NCBI RefSeq assembly: GCF_043641075.1
Contig: NZ_JBHZRC010000001.1
Coordinates: 1,488,001-1,552,000, forward strand
DNA from: Bacillus_BD oryzisoli_A
GTDB lineage: Bacteria; Bacillota; Bacilli; Bacillales; Cytobacillaceae
DNA length: 64,000 nt
Direction: 5' to 3'
Positions 16,704 to 25,494 of this stretch are shown here, piece after piece. Positions within the stretch are counted from its first letter, which is position 1, and each line of letters begins with the position of its first letter. The notes beneath the pieces were generated by a model. It did no database searches and was not told the DNA's origin. It saw only the letters and a program-made list of their open reading frames with translations. The position numbers and the translations under genes are program-made.

Positions 16704-18773
16704 TTACTTCACAATTATTTCATTAACATTTGCGAACTTTTTAATCAGCTGCGCAAGCTTCGCCATTTGATTGAGGCGATTATGTTTAACTTCTTCATTG
16801 TCAGCCATAACCATCGTATGATCAAAATATTGATTAATCTCAGGTCTTAACGAAACAAGTGAATCAAAGTATTCATCCTCTGCAATACTTCTGTCTAATT
16901 GTGCCTTTACAGCCAGATATTTCTCATATAATTTATGTTCATCATTATTTTCGAACAAGCTTTCTTGAATTTCACCAATCACTTCAGCCTTAGCAGCAAT
17001 ATTTAATACCCTGCTTAAAGCTTCCATATTTTCTTTAAAATCAGCATCTGTTCTCTTCTCCTCAAGAACCTGAGCTCTTGTGATAAGCGAGCTCACTACG
17101 CCAATTTCATTACCAAGTACTGCATCAATTAAATCATAACGGATTCCTTTTTCCTGCAGCAGATGTTTCAAGCGAAGTTTAAAGAACGAGATTAGTTCCT
17201 GCTTGATCGTTTCAAGTTCTGCTTTTAATACTCCGTCAGCTTCAAGTAAGGATAATGACTGTGATAATATTTCCTCAAGATTAATTTGCCAATTTTTTTG
17301 AAGAAGGATTTGAACAATTCCAGTCGCTTGCCTTCTCAATGCATACGGATCCTGTGACCCACTTGGAATGGAGCCAATCACAAAGAAGGATGAAATGGTG
17401 TCCACCTTTTCGGCGATAGAAAGCACTGCTCCAATTTCCGTTGACGGCACATCATCATCTGCATTACGAGGCATATAATGTTCGTTAATAGCATGTGAGA
17501 CAGCTTCTGCTTCACCTTTTTGACGAGCATATTTTTCTCCCATAAAGCCTTGTAATTCAGGAAATTCATATACCATATTGCTTACTAAATCAAACTTGCA
17601 AATTTCAGCAGCACGATCAGCATATGCTTTTTCATCAGCTGAAAAATGAAGCTTATCGCTTAAAATAGTAGTCAAACGGCGCACGCGCGCAACTTTTTCT
17701 GCTAATGTTCCAATTTCCTCATGGTAAACAATGGACTTCAATTTAGTTAATGCGTGATCAATTTCCATTTTTTGATCTTCTCGGTAGAAGAATGCTGCAT
17801 CCGAAAGTCTTGCACGAAGCACTTTTTCATTTCCTCTTGCCACGTTTTCCAAAAACTCTGCTCCACCATTTCGAACAGTCACAAAATACGGTAGAAGCTC
17901 TCCTGTTTTGGATTTAACCGGAAAATAGCGTTGATGTTCCTTCATTGACGTAATCAACACTTCTTCAGGCAGCTCTAAGAATTCTTCCTCAAACTTTCCA
18001 TATAATGCAGTAGGATACTCTACGAGATTATTAACCTCTTCGAGAAGTTCCTGATCAACCGGGATGTCCCAGCCGTTTTCTTCTTCAAGCTTTTTCAATT
18101 GCTCAAGGATGGTATGTTTCCGTTTTACCGGATCAACCATTACATATTGCTTGCCCATTTCGATTTCATAGTCAGCAGGCTCGGTAAATTCAAGCTCGCT
18201 TCCAAGAAAACGGTGCCCCTTACTATGTCTAGCTGTCTCCACATTGGTAATTGCAAATGGAATTACCTCTTGTCCAAATAAAGCTGCGATCCATTTAATT
18301 GGTCTTATATAGCGGAGCTCATTATCTGCCCAGCGCATGTTTTTTGGAAAGGATAAGCTGACAATAATGTCCTTTAATTCAGGGAGTAATGTAAATGTCT
18401 CCTGTCCTTCGACAAATTTTTTGACATGCGCATACTCTACTCCATTTATTTCCTTAAAATAAATATCCTCAACCGTCATTCCTTGACCGCGGCTGAATCC
18501 AATTGCCGCTTTTGTCCATTCGCCTGCTTCATTTTGGGCAATCTTTTTCGCTGGTCCCTTTGCTTCCTCATGGATATCCTTCTGCGTTTCAGCTGCCTCC
18601 TTCACAAGAACCGTTAAACGGCGAGGCGTTGAGAATGCTCGTAGTTCTTTAAATTGGATTTGCTTTCCTTCTAGCCATGATCGTACTTTATCAGCCAGTT
18701 GGTTCATAGAATTTGTTACAAAACGAGCCGGCATTTCTTCTAAACCAATTTCAAGCAAAATATCTTTAGCCAC
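16704..18773 (-). CDS. glyS: Glycyl-tRNA synthetase beta subunit
   Basis: Beta subunit of the heterotetrameric class II glycyl-tRNA synthetase, 689 residues, a normal length. It begins LLEIGLEEMPARFV, the conserved N-terminus of the family, and contains the HD-like segment and the C-terminal tRNA anticodon-binding region. The start codon is GTG and the gene overlaps the end of glyQ by eight bases, so subunit synthesis is coupled. Transcription is controlled by the T-box leader upstream of glyQ. Confidence 0.97.
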   Translation of the reverse strand: MAKDILLEIGLEEMPARFVTNSMNQLADKVRSWLEGKQIQFKELRAFSTPRRLTVLVKEAAETQKDIHEEAKGPAKKIAQNEAGEWTKAAIGFSRGQGMTVEDIYFKEINGVEYAHVKKFVEGQETFTLLPELKDIIVSLSFPKNMRWADNELRYIRPIKWIAALFGQEVIPFAITNVETARHSKGHRFLGSELEFTEPADYEIEMGKQYVMVDPVKRKHTILEQLKKLEEENGWDIPVDQELLEEVNNLVEYPTALYGKFEEEFLELPEEVLITSMKEHQRYFPVKSKTGELLPYFVTVRNGGAEFLENVARGNEKVLRARLSDAAFFYREDQKMEIDHALTKLKSIVYHEEIGTLAEKVARVRRLTTILSDKLHFSADEKAYADRAAEICKFDLVSNMVYEFPELQGFMGEKYARQKGEAEAVSHAINEHYMPRNADDDVPSTEIGAVLSIAEKVDTISSFFVIGSIPSGSQDPYALRRQATGIVQILLQKNWQINLEEILSQSLSLLEADGVLKAELETIKQELISFFKLRLKHLLQEKGIRYDLIDAVLGNEIGVVSSLITRAQVLEEKRTDADFKENMEALSRVLNIAAKAEVIGEIQESLFENNDEHKLYEKYLAVKAQLDRSIAEDEYFDSLVSLRPEINQYFDHTMVMADNEEVKHNRLNQMAKLAQLIKKFANVNEIIVK

Positions 18774-19656
18774 GGGCTTTTTCCTCCTTTACCTTTAAGA
18801 TTGGAAAACCAAGCTTTTCACGTTCTTCATAAAAGGTTTTAGCAATTTTACGAGCAAGACTACGGCAGCGCGCTAAATAACCGGTTCTTTCAGTAACAGA
18901 AATAGCACCTCTCGCATCAAGTAAATTAAATGTATGTGAGCACTTTAGCACATAATCATATGCCGGGTGAACCAGTCCCTCTTCCATTTGTCGATGTGCT
19001 TCTTTTTCATAAATAGTAAATAAATTAAATAGCATCTCTTGATCAGATGTTTCAAATGTATATTTAGAATGCTCATACTCCGGCTGACCAAATATATCAC
19101 GAACCGTAAACCCATCAGTCCATTCAAGATCAAATACATTTTCCTTATCTTGTATGTAGGATGCTAAACGTTCGATTCCATAGGTAATTTCTACAGAAAC
19201 AGGCTTGCAGTCAAGGCCTCCTACTTGCTGGAAATAAGTAAATTGTGTAATTTCCATCCCATCAAGCCAAACCTCCCAGCCTAATCCTGCACAGCCAAGT
19301 GAAGGATTTTCCCAGTTATCCTCAACAAAACGGATATCATGCTGTAATGGGTCAATGCCTAGTGCCTTTAAAGAATCTAAATAGAGCTCTTGAATATTGT
19401 CAGGCGAAGGCTTCATAATGACTTGAAATTGATGGTGCTGATAAAGACGATTGGGATTTTCGCCATATCGACCATCCGCCGGACGGCGTGACGGTTCCAC
19501 ATAGGCTACATTCCATGGCTCCGGACCAATCGCACGCAGGAATGTGTAAGGGCTCATTGTTCCTGCACCCTTTTCAGTATCATACGCCTGCATTAAAATA
19601 CATCCCTGTTCAGACCAATGCTTTTGCAACGTTAAAATCATGTTTTGAATATTCAT
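18766..19656 (-). CDS. glyQ: Glycyl-tRNA synthetase alpha subunit
   Basis: Catalytic alpha subunit of 296 residues that charges tRNA-Gly. The class II motifs are visible: GAGTMSPYTFLRAIGPEPW near 30-48, YVEPSRRPADGRYGENPNR near 52-70 and the C-terminal ARGAISVTERTGYLARCRSL near 250-270. It is the first gene of glyQ-glyS. A GGAGGTG ribosome binding site precedes the ATG. The leader carries a T-box riboswitch, so transcription should rise when uncharged tRNA-Gly accumulates. Confidence 0.97.
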   Translation of the reverse strand: MNIQNMILTLQKHWSEQGCILMQAYDTEKGAGTMSPYTFLRAIGPEPWNVAYVEPSRRPADGRYGENPNRLYQHHQFQVIMKPSPDNIQELYLDSLKALGIDPLQHDIRFVEDNWENPSLGCAGLGWEVWLDGMEITQFTYFQQVGGLDCKPVSVEITYGIERLASYIQDKENVFDLEWTDGFTVRDIFGQPEYEHSKYTFETSDQEMLFNLFTIYEKEAHRQMEEGLVHPAYDYVLKCSHTFNLLDARGAISVTERTGYLARCRSLARKIAKTFYEEREKLGFPILKVKEEKARG

Positions 19657-19671
19657 TGGACACCTCCAAAA

Positions 19672-19925
19672 AATTAATACTACTGATTTCCTTTTTCCAA
19701 CACAAAAAACTCCCGTCTCTATGCTGGAAATAGCATAGGGACGAGAGTTTTACCCGCGGTTCCACCCTATTTGCTCACCTTTGGCAAGCCACTTTTATTC
19801 GTGTCAGCAGACACATTCATATCGCTCAGGAATGCCCTTCCTTAACCATCTATATCCGGCTTGCACTGTCCCGAATTCGCTTAAATAGACAAGAGTTAAG
19901 TACTCCTTTCCCTCATAGCAATGTA
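19672..19925 (-). ncRNA. T-box leader of glyQS
   Basis: On the minus strand the leader carries the T-box sequence AGGGTGGAACCGCGGG (19768-19753), which pairs with the tRNA acceptor end. It is followed by an intrinsic terminator (19750-19707) whose 5' arm would otherwise take part in the antiterminator. The upstream part contains the expected stem I region with several hairpins, including GTGTCTGCTGACAC. The location directly before glyQ implies a glycine specifier (GGC), but I could not assign the specifier loop uniquely by eye. Confidence 0.9.
19707..19750 (-). terminator. T-box regulated terminator
   Basis: AAACTCTCGTCCCTATGCT pairs with AGCATAGAGACGGGAGTTT, and the T-run TTTTTTG follows, before glyQ. 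Confidence 0.9.
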
Positions 19926-19948
19926 TTTGTAATGATTTTCTAAGAAGA

Positions 19949-19977
19949 ATGATAGCTGAAACAAAATCAGTTGTCAA
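19949..19977 (-). promoter_or_regulatory. Sigma-A promoter of glyQS
   Basis: TTGACA (19977-19972) and TATCAT (19954-19949) are spaced by 17 bases upstream of the T-box leader. The -35 overlaps the last codons of recO. Confidence 0.8.
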
Positions 19978-20719
19978 CTTTCAAACGATCAAGCTGATCA
20001 AGAAATTTTTTCGATTTCAGGTATAAGCCTGAATATTCATCATAATAACTGTCAATGACTCTCTTAAGTTCAATTTTTGTTTCCGGCTTAACTGAGATAT
20101 TACCTAAACGGCTTATGTCCAAATAATAAAAGGTTAAGAGCAGCTTTACTGTAGATGCAGAAATGGGTAAATGGTAGGGATCCTTTTCAAGACACCGATG
20201 ACAAAGAATTCCTCCTTCTCTTATAGAAAAAGAAAACTTTCCTTCCTTGCTGCCACATACCACGCAATGATTTAAAGTTGGATACAGACCCAAGCTGTTC
20301 AACATTTTCATTTCATAGATATTCTTAATGATGTCAGGGTCATATCCTTCATTAATATAATTCAAAACTTGGTACAAAAGCTCAAATAAATAGGGATTTG
20401 TCTTTTTGTCCTCTGTACATTTATCCGTTAATTCAACAATAAAACTAGCATAGGCCGTTAGAAAAATATCTTCTTTGATAGACCGTAAAGAAGCAATCAT
20501 TTCACCCTGCTGCAAACTTCCAAGTCCGTGACCCTTCTGTACTAAAAAATATCCATATGTAAAAGGCTGGGTGATGGCAGCCAGCCTGCTTTTTGGTTTC
20601 TTAGCTCCATTTGCCATCACGCCTATTTTTCCCCATTCACGTGTATAGAGAGTCACAATTTTATTTGTTTCACCATAATCGGTTGTTCGAAGGATAATCC
20701 CTTCGCATTTTTGCAGCAT
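19967..20719 (-). CDS. recO: DNA repair protein RecO
   Basis: Recombination mediator of 250 residues acting with RecR and RecF to load RecA on SSB-coated single strands. The N-terminal OB fold starts MLQKCEGIILRTTDYGE, and the central zinc-binding knuckle is CVVCGSKEGKFSFSIREGG followed by CHRC (near residues 148-170). The gene lies between yqzL and glyQ as in B. subtilis and probably belongs to the era-yqzL-recO operon. Confidence 0.95.
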   Translation of the reverse strand: MLQKCEGIILRTTDYGETNKIVTLYTREWGKIGVMANGAKKPKSRLAAITQPFTYGYFLVQKGHGLGSLQQGEMIASLRSIKEDIFLTAYASFIVELTDKCTEDKKTNPYLFELLYQVLNYINEGYDPDIIKNIYEMKMLNSLGLYPTLNHCVVCGSKEGKFSFSIREGGILCHRCLEKDPYHLPISASTVKLLLTFYYLDISRLGNISVKPETKIELKRVIDSYYDEYSGLYLKSKKFLDQLDRLKVDN

Positions 20720-20753
20720 CTGTACACCACACCATCCCAGTAATGAGACAAAC

Positions 20754-20897
20754 CTACATAATTGGAAAATCTAATTCAACTAGCTCTTCGTCCTGACTTC
20801 CGGGTATTTCTTGGTTCTCCTTTTCTAGCTCCTTAAAAAGAAGATATGTGTCAATATTACCTGTTTGTGAAAAAACCTTCCAAGTAAAATCTAACAT
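20754..20897 (-). CDS. yqzL: Small conserved protein YqzL
   Basis: A 47-residue protein beginning MLDFTWKVFSQTGNIDTYLL and ending DEELVELDFPIM. It matches the small YqzL family and sits exactly between era and recO, where B. subtilis has yqzL. AGGTGGGA precedes the ATG at a suitable distance. The sequence is acidic at its C-terminus and has no membrane segment. Function is unknown; the constant position suggests a link with era or recO. Confidence 0.88.
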   Translation of the reverse strand: MLDFTWKVFSQTGNIDTYLLFKELEKENQEIPGSQDEELVELDFPIM

Positions 20898-21056
20898 TGA
20901 AATCCCACCTTTCAATTGTTGGACTAGCTATTATTCATTTATTCCAATCCTTACATTTATAGTTGCCTATCTTACGCAAAATCATTAGACGAAAATTTTG
21001 TAAATCAAATGGATGAATAATCCATGTAACTTTTTAATAATTTAGTTAGGGCTCAC

Positions 21057-21977
21057 TTAATACTCATCTTCCCGAAATCCGTAGTCACGCAGCTGCGACG
21101 CCTTATTCCGCCAGTCCTTTTGTACCTTTACCCATAATTCTAAGAACACCTTGGACCCAAGTAAGTTTTCAATATCAGCTCTAGCTCGTTTACCAATCTC
21201 TTTCAACATCTTACCTTGCTTACCAATGATAATACCCTTTTGTGAATCTCGTTCAATGATGATTGTCGCCATTACGTGAACCATTTCCTGATCCTGTCTT
21301 CGCTCCATTTTTTCAATTACGACAGCAAGCGAATGCGGAATCTCTTCTCTTGTGAGATGCAAAGCCTTTTCCCTGATGAGCTCAGCCACAATAAATCTTT
21401 CTGGATGGTCTGTTACTTGATCGGCCGGATAATACATCGGACCTTCAGGAAGATATTTTTTCACCTGTTCTAATAATGTCTCGACATTATTTCCTTCAAG
21501 AGCTGAAATCGGAATAATTTCAGCAAAATGGTATTTTTCCTTATATGATTCAATCACTGTTAAAAGCTTGTCAGGATGAATGCGATCAATTTTATTGATA
21601 ATTAAAAATATAGGAGTTTTTACAGTTTGGAATTTCTCTAAAATAAATTCCTCGCCGCGGCCAAAGCCTTCTTCTGCATTTACCATAAAGAGGATGAGGT
21701 CTACTTCCTTCAGCGTATTCTGAGCTACCTTCATCATAAAGTCGCCTAATTTGTGCTTCGGCTTATGGATTCCCGGTGTATCAATAAAAATGTATTGTGT
21801 ATCATTCGTAGTTAGAACACCTTGGACCTTATTCCTTGTTGTCTGCGGTTTATCGCTCATAATGGCTATCTTTTGACCGATAACTCGATTAATAAAAGTG
21901 GACTTTCCTACATTCGGTCTTCCAATGATGGATATAAATCCTGATTTAAAAACTGGTTCTTTCATTTCTTTATTCAT
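21057..21977 (-). CDS. era: GTPase Era
   Basis: Era assists 16S rRNA maturation and 30S assembly, binding near the 3' end of 16S rRNA. The product has 306 residues. The GTPase motifs are GRPNVGKSTF (near residue 18), DTPGIHKPKH (near 63) and NKID (near 126). The C-terminal KH domain contains RDSQKGIIIGKQGKMLKEIGKRA. I chose ATG 21977 because CGGAGGA precedes it. The stop codon of the cytidine deaminase remnant lies inside the era start (ATGAATAA), so era may be translationally coupled to that mini-ORF. Confidence 0.96.
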   Translation of the reverse strand: MNKEMKEPVFKSGFISIIGRPNVGKSTFINRVIGQKIAIMSDKPQTTRNKVQGVLTTNDTQYIFIDTPGIHKPKHKLGDFMMKVAQNTLKEVDLILFMVNAEEGFGRGEEFILEKFQTVKTPIFLIINKIDRIHPDKLLTVIESYKEKYHFAEIIPISALEGNNVETLLEQVKKYLPEGPMYYPADQVTDHPERFIVAELIREKALHLTREEIPHSLAVVIEKMERRQDQEMVHVMATIIIERDSQKGIIIGKQGKMLKEIGKRARADIENLLGSKVFLELWVKVQKDWRNKASQLRDYGFREDEY

Positions 21978-22068
21978 GTATGTCCTCCGATGAAAATGCT
22001 CCTGACTGTAAATCCTCAATAAAACCCTTTGCTTTTAACGCTTCAGCAATTATTTCTTCAATCTTCAC
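21970..22068 (-). pseudogene. cdd: Cytidine deaminase remnant: both ends fused, core deleted
   Basis: A 32-codon frame from GTG 22068 to TAA 21970 reads VKIEEIIAEALKAKG followed by FIEDLQSGAFSSEDIHE. The first half resembles the start of Bacillus cytidine deaminase (QELITEALKA), and the second half resembles its extreme C-terminus (VEELLPGAFSSEDLHDE). The roughly 100 residues in between, including the zinc site and catalytic glutamate, are missing, and the joint stays in frame. AGAAAGG lies nine bases before the GTG. B. subtilis has intact cdd at this exact position before era. The remnant cannot be an enzyme but could persist as a coupling leader for era. Confidence 0.75.
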
Positions 22069-22215
22069 CTGAATCAACCTTTCTCTTGAAGACCATCGCT
22101 TCTTTTTATTTTACCCTATTTAATTTAAAATTTCATTGTTTATCAGGAATTCACTGTTAATAAATTTGAATTTTCTAAAAATATTATTATTCTACGTCAC
22201 TCACTTCTTGACACA

Positions 22216-22259
22216 CAAAAACGCGGGATACGAATCAAATGCTCGTTCGTTAGCCCGCA
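22216..22259 (-). terminator. Terminator after dgkA
   Basis: GCGGG..ACGAA pairs with TTCGT..CCCGC and is followed by GTTTTT. It separates the ybeY-dgkA operon from era. Confidence 0.75.
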
Positions 22260-22634
22260 TTAGAACATCTTTGGTAAAAAAATGATGCCGCCTACTACAA
22301 CTGACATAACAGCATAGATAAATACCGCTCCGGCAGCAATATCCTTTGCTTGTTTTGCAAGCGGGTGGTCCTTGGAAGTGACTAAATCGACAACTCTCTC
22401 AACGGCTGTATTCATCAGCTCAAAAGAAAGCATCCCGCCAATTGCCAAAATAATCAGCAGCCACTCCAAGCTTGAAATATTGTAAAGGAATCCAAGAAAG
22501 ACGACGACGAGTGCCACTACCATATGAATTTTTATATTTCGTTCAAATTTGATTGCATGAATAATTCCTTCAATGGCAAAAGCGAATGAACGCACTAGCC
22601 CCCCTCTTCTTCTACCGTTGAAGTCCGAATTCAT
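22260..22634 (-). CDS. dgkA: Undecaprenol/diacylglycerol kinase
   Basis: Small membrane kinase of 124 residues that in Bacilli phosphorylates undecaprenol, feeding the lipid carrier for wall synthesis. The three membrane helices are at about 38-52, 57-70 and 98-119. The family signature ELMNTAVERVVDLV near 72-85 contains the catalytic and metal-binding glutamates. I chose ATG 22634 with AAAGG nine bases upstream. It overlaps the end of ybeY by 23 bases. The longer open frame upstream only repeats ybeY sequence in another frame. Confidence 0.92.
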   Translation of the reverse strand: MNSDFNGRRRGGLVRSFAFAIEGIIHAIKFERNIKIHMVVALVVVFLGFLYNISSLEWLLIILAIGGMLSFELMNTAVERVVDLVTSKDHPLAKQAKDIAAGAVFIYAVMSVVVGGIIFLPKMF

Positions 22635-23082
22635 CCAAAAGATCCTTTTGTCTTGAAAACATTTTCTTCTCATCATCTTCTGTTTCATGATCATACCCTA
22701 GGAGATGCAGAAAACCATGTACAGCTAGAAAACCAAGTTCCCTGATAAAGGAGTGCCCATATTCATCTGCCTGCTCTCTAGCCTTCGCTAATGAAATAAT
22801 GATATCACCCAGGACTCGCGGCATATCTCCCCCGACTAATGGAATCTCTCCTTCACCAAGCTCCTCCATCGCAAATGAAATGACATCTGTTGGACGATCC
22901 TTATCTCTATATTCACGGTTAATTTCCTGTATCCGGTCGTTTGTGACAAACGTAACGGATAACTCACTGTTCTCTCCAACATTTTCCTTTTCAGCTGCGA
23001 AAGCGAGTAGTTTCTCGACCAAATCCTGTTCTTTTTCAGATAATTCATTTGTTTCATCAATAAAATCAATCATGATACTCAT
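22612..23082 (-). CDS. ybeY: Endoribonuclease YbeY
   Basis: Single-strand-specific metallo-RNase of 156 residues involved in 16S rRNA 3' maturation and ribosome quality control. The zinc-binding signature HGFLHLLGYDH lies near residue 130, and the conserved arginine-containing segment precedes it (RDKDRPTDVISFAMEE near 60). Its start overlaps the end of pgpH by four bases (ATGA), and it overlaps dgkA downstream, so pgpH, ybeY and dgkA form one tight unit. Confidence 0.95.
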   Translation of the reverse strand: MSIMIDFIDETNELSEKEQDLVEKLLAFAAEKENVGENSELSVTFVTNDRIQEINREYRDKDRPTDVISFAMEELGEGEIPLVGGDMPRVLGDIIISLAKAREQADEYGHSFIRELGFLAVHGFLHLLGYDHETEDDEKKMFSRQKDLLDEFGLQR

Positions 23083-25223
23083 GCATGCTTCACCTTCTGC
23101 TTTGTCATTTCTGGATATTCAATCCTTGAGTGGAAGATGCCTTTAAGTGTCTCACATAGAGCATTAGCCACCTTATCCAACTCCTTCAGTGTTAAATCAC
23201 ATTCATTAAGCTGGTTATCCTGGAGTCTGTCAGCAATGATTTTCCTAACAAGTTCTTCAATTTGTTCAGGGGTCGGCTGTGACATGGAACGTACAGCAGC
23301 CTCTACACTGTCAGCAATTCCAACAATAGCTGATTCCTTCGTCTGAGCTTTCGGCCCCGGATACCGATAGTCCTCTTCATTTACCTCTGCACCACTTTGC
23401 TTTACCTTATAATAAAAATACTTTAATAAGGTTGTGCCATGATGCTGTTCAGCAATATCAATGATTTCCTTTGGCATATGATAGGCCCTTAGCATTTCAG
23501 CACCATCTGTTGCATGAGCAATAATAATATTTTTGCTCATATTTGGCTGGATTCGGTCATGTGGGTTTTCAATATTCAGCTGATTTTCGATAAAAAACTG
23601 AGGTCTTTTTGTCTTACCGATATCATGATAATAGGCACCTACCCTTGCAAGTAAACCATTTGCGCCAATTGTCTCACAAGCACTTTCAGCCAGATTTGCA
23701 ACCATTACACTGTGGTGGTACGTTCCCGGTGTTTCGGTAAGGATTTTTTTTAATAAAGGATGATTCGGATTCGAAAGCTCGATTAATCTCATCGTTGACA
23801 ATATTCCGAAACCCGCTTCAAAGAATGGAAGCAAGCCAATTGTCAGGACTGCAGATAAAATACCGGAAATCAAGCCAATTACGACCGTTATGATATAATC
23901 CTGTAGATCATATTGTCCATTTCTTAAAAACACAAGTGATAGGATCACCACTACATTTGCAACGGCAACAAATAATCCTGCCTTAAAGATGTTAGAGCGG
24001 CGTTGATTGCTTAAAAATATGATACCCGCTAGACCGCTGCACAGGATGTAGATACCAATTGACGTATTCAGAGAGCCTGTTACACCCTCATTGAACATAA
24101 CGCTTCCACAAATGGCCAAAATCATTGTGACGACGATTGCCAGTCTTTCATCGATTAATATTTTAATCATTAACGCACCCATTGCTGCAGGGAAAATAAA
24201 GGCAATATCAGAGAACTCAAGAACATGTAGTAAGCTCACCATCTTCATAAGAAAAATAGAGAGCAAAAAAATCATACTGAAAAGCAGCAAATACGTTTGC
24301 TTTTGTTCCTTTTTATCCTCTAAATGATAAAAGTAAAAATATAATACGGTTAAGAAAACCATAATAAGAAGAGCTAAACCAATAAAAGGTGCGTTTGAGC
24401 GATTATTATCAAGCATCCCAGCAAGATCTAATTGTCGATAAACATCTCGATTAATCAATTGGTTTTCTTCAACGATGATTTGACCTTCTAATATTTTAAC
24501 TGGTTCAACATTTTCTACTGCCTGCTGGCGCATTTCCTCCGTTGCTTCCGGATCATAGAACTCATTGGGTATAATAGCATACCTGCCAAGCTGGATAACA
24601 GCATTTTTTAACTCAAGATTTAAGTCTGTATATTTCAATTCTTCTTCAAGCTTTTTCTTTGCATTTTCCACTTCATGTGTCGGTATCCGATTATTCATAA
24701 TCATATTGATAGCCGTTATGGATAGATCCCTTGCAATAATTAATTCATCTCTTGTAGACATAACAAGACTGGTTAGCACAGAATCTGGTATATCCTTTGT
24801 AACATCAGCCGTTAACTTATCCTTTACCCTCTTTAATTTTTCATCCTTCGAAGGAGGATTTTCTTCATCCAGCACCCCTGCCTTTTGCTCCTTCTTTATT
24901 TCACTGTTTACTTCAAGCGCAGAATCAAATATAGATGTAATCAAATCAATACGATTCTCCGAAATGGACTTATTTAACACATAAACATCCTGAACCTGCT
25001 CTTGTGCTTCTTTTTTCTTCGCCTCAGTGCTCTCTTTATCCTCAATTGTTATAGGTGATCGTATTGTCTGATTAGCTATCGAAAATAAACGAATATCTAA
25101 CTTCTCAGGTTTAACATTGCTGTACATAGATATATAAAGGACAACACCCAGTAATACAAACAAGAGGATCCGGAAAAACTTCATATTTAATAGACTTCTG
25201 ATTTTGATTAAGTACTGCTGCAT
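23079..25223 (-). CDS. pgpH: Cyclic di-AMP phosphodiesterase PgpH
   Basis: Membrane HD phosphodiesterase of 714 residues (YqfF of B. subtilis) that hydrolyses c-di-AMP. It has an N-terminal membrane helix (about 16-33), a large extracytoplasmic 7TMR-HDED domain (about 40-275), seven membrane helices (about 280-470), and a cytosolic HD domain with ETPGTYHHSVMVANLAE near 494 and VGAYYHDIGKTKRPQFF near 525, which hold the metal-binding His/Asp residues. In many Bacilli it is cotranscribed with phoH; here 271 bases and a hairpin separate them. Confidence 0.94.
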   Translation of the reverse strand: MQQYLIKIRSLLNMKFFRILLFVLLGVVLYISMYSNVKPEKLDIRLFSIANQTIRSPITIEDKESTEAKKKEAQEQVQDVYVLNKSISENRIDLITSIFDSALEVNSEIKKEQKAGVLDEENPPSKDEKLKRVKDKLTADVTKDIPDSVLTSLVMSTRDELIIARDLSITAINMIMNNRIPTHEVENAKKKLEEELKYTDLNLELKNAVIQLGRYAIIPNEFYDPEATEEMRQQAVENVEPVKILEGQIIVEENQLINRDVYRQLDLAGMLDNNRSNAPFIGLALLIMVFLTVLYFYFYHLEDKKEQKQTYLLLFSMIFLLSIFLMKMVSLLHVLEFSDIAFIFPAAMGALMIKILIDERLAIVVTMILAICGSVMFNEGVTGSLNTSIGIYILCSGLAGIIFLSNQRRSNIFKAGLFVAVANVVVILSLVFLRNGQYDLQDYIITVVIGLISGILSAVLTIGLLPFFEAGFGILSTMRLIELSNPNHPLLKKILTETPGTYHHSVMVANLAESACETIGANGLLARVGAYYHDIGKTKRPQFFIENQLNIENPHDRIQPNMSKNIIIAHATDGAEMLRAYHMPKEIIDIAEQHHGTTLLKYFYYKVKQSGAEVNEEDYRYPGPKAQTKESAIVGIADSVEAAVRSMSQPTPEQIEELVRKIIADRLQDNQLNECDLTLKELDKVANALCETLKGIFHSRIEYPEMTKQKVKHA

Positions 25224-25435
25224 TGTCTTCTTTGCTCCTCCTTTGCATACATATACACTAATTCAATCGGGATCCATTATTATCTATGACTATGTAAAAA
25301 TGATAACAGTTTTTTACTCCTCTTTCACCTTTTTCTAAAAATCATACAAGAACAACAATGGAATTATTCATCATTTTATCCATTATTATCCTATTGTAAG
25401 CTATTTTCAATATTTTATTGCCTACAAAGTGGAAA

Positions 25436-25465
25436 AAATAGCCGTCCGGTTATCCGAACGGCAGG
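25436..25465 (-). terminator. Terminator after phoH
   Basis: On the minus strand GCCGTTCGG pairs with CCGGACGGC around ATAA and is followed by TATTTTTTCC, 30 bases beyond the phoH stop. The rest of the 271-base gap to pgpH is AT-rich with no gene visible. Confidence 0.8.
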
Positions 25466-25494
25466 TTGACAAATGGGCTTTCATGATAACAATG

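Noticed and set aside
22635..22694. 20-residue extension of DgkA
   Set aside because: It reads ybeY sequence in another frame, and DgkA proteins start close to the chosen ATG.
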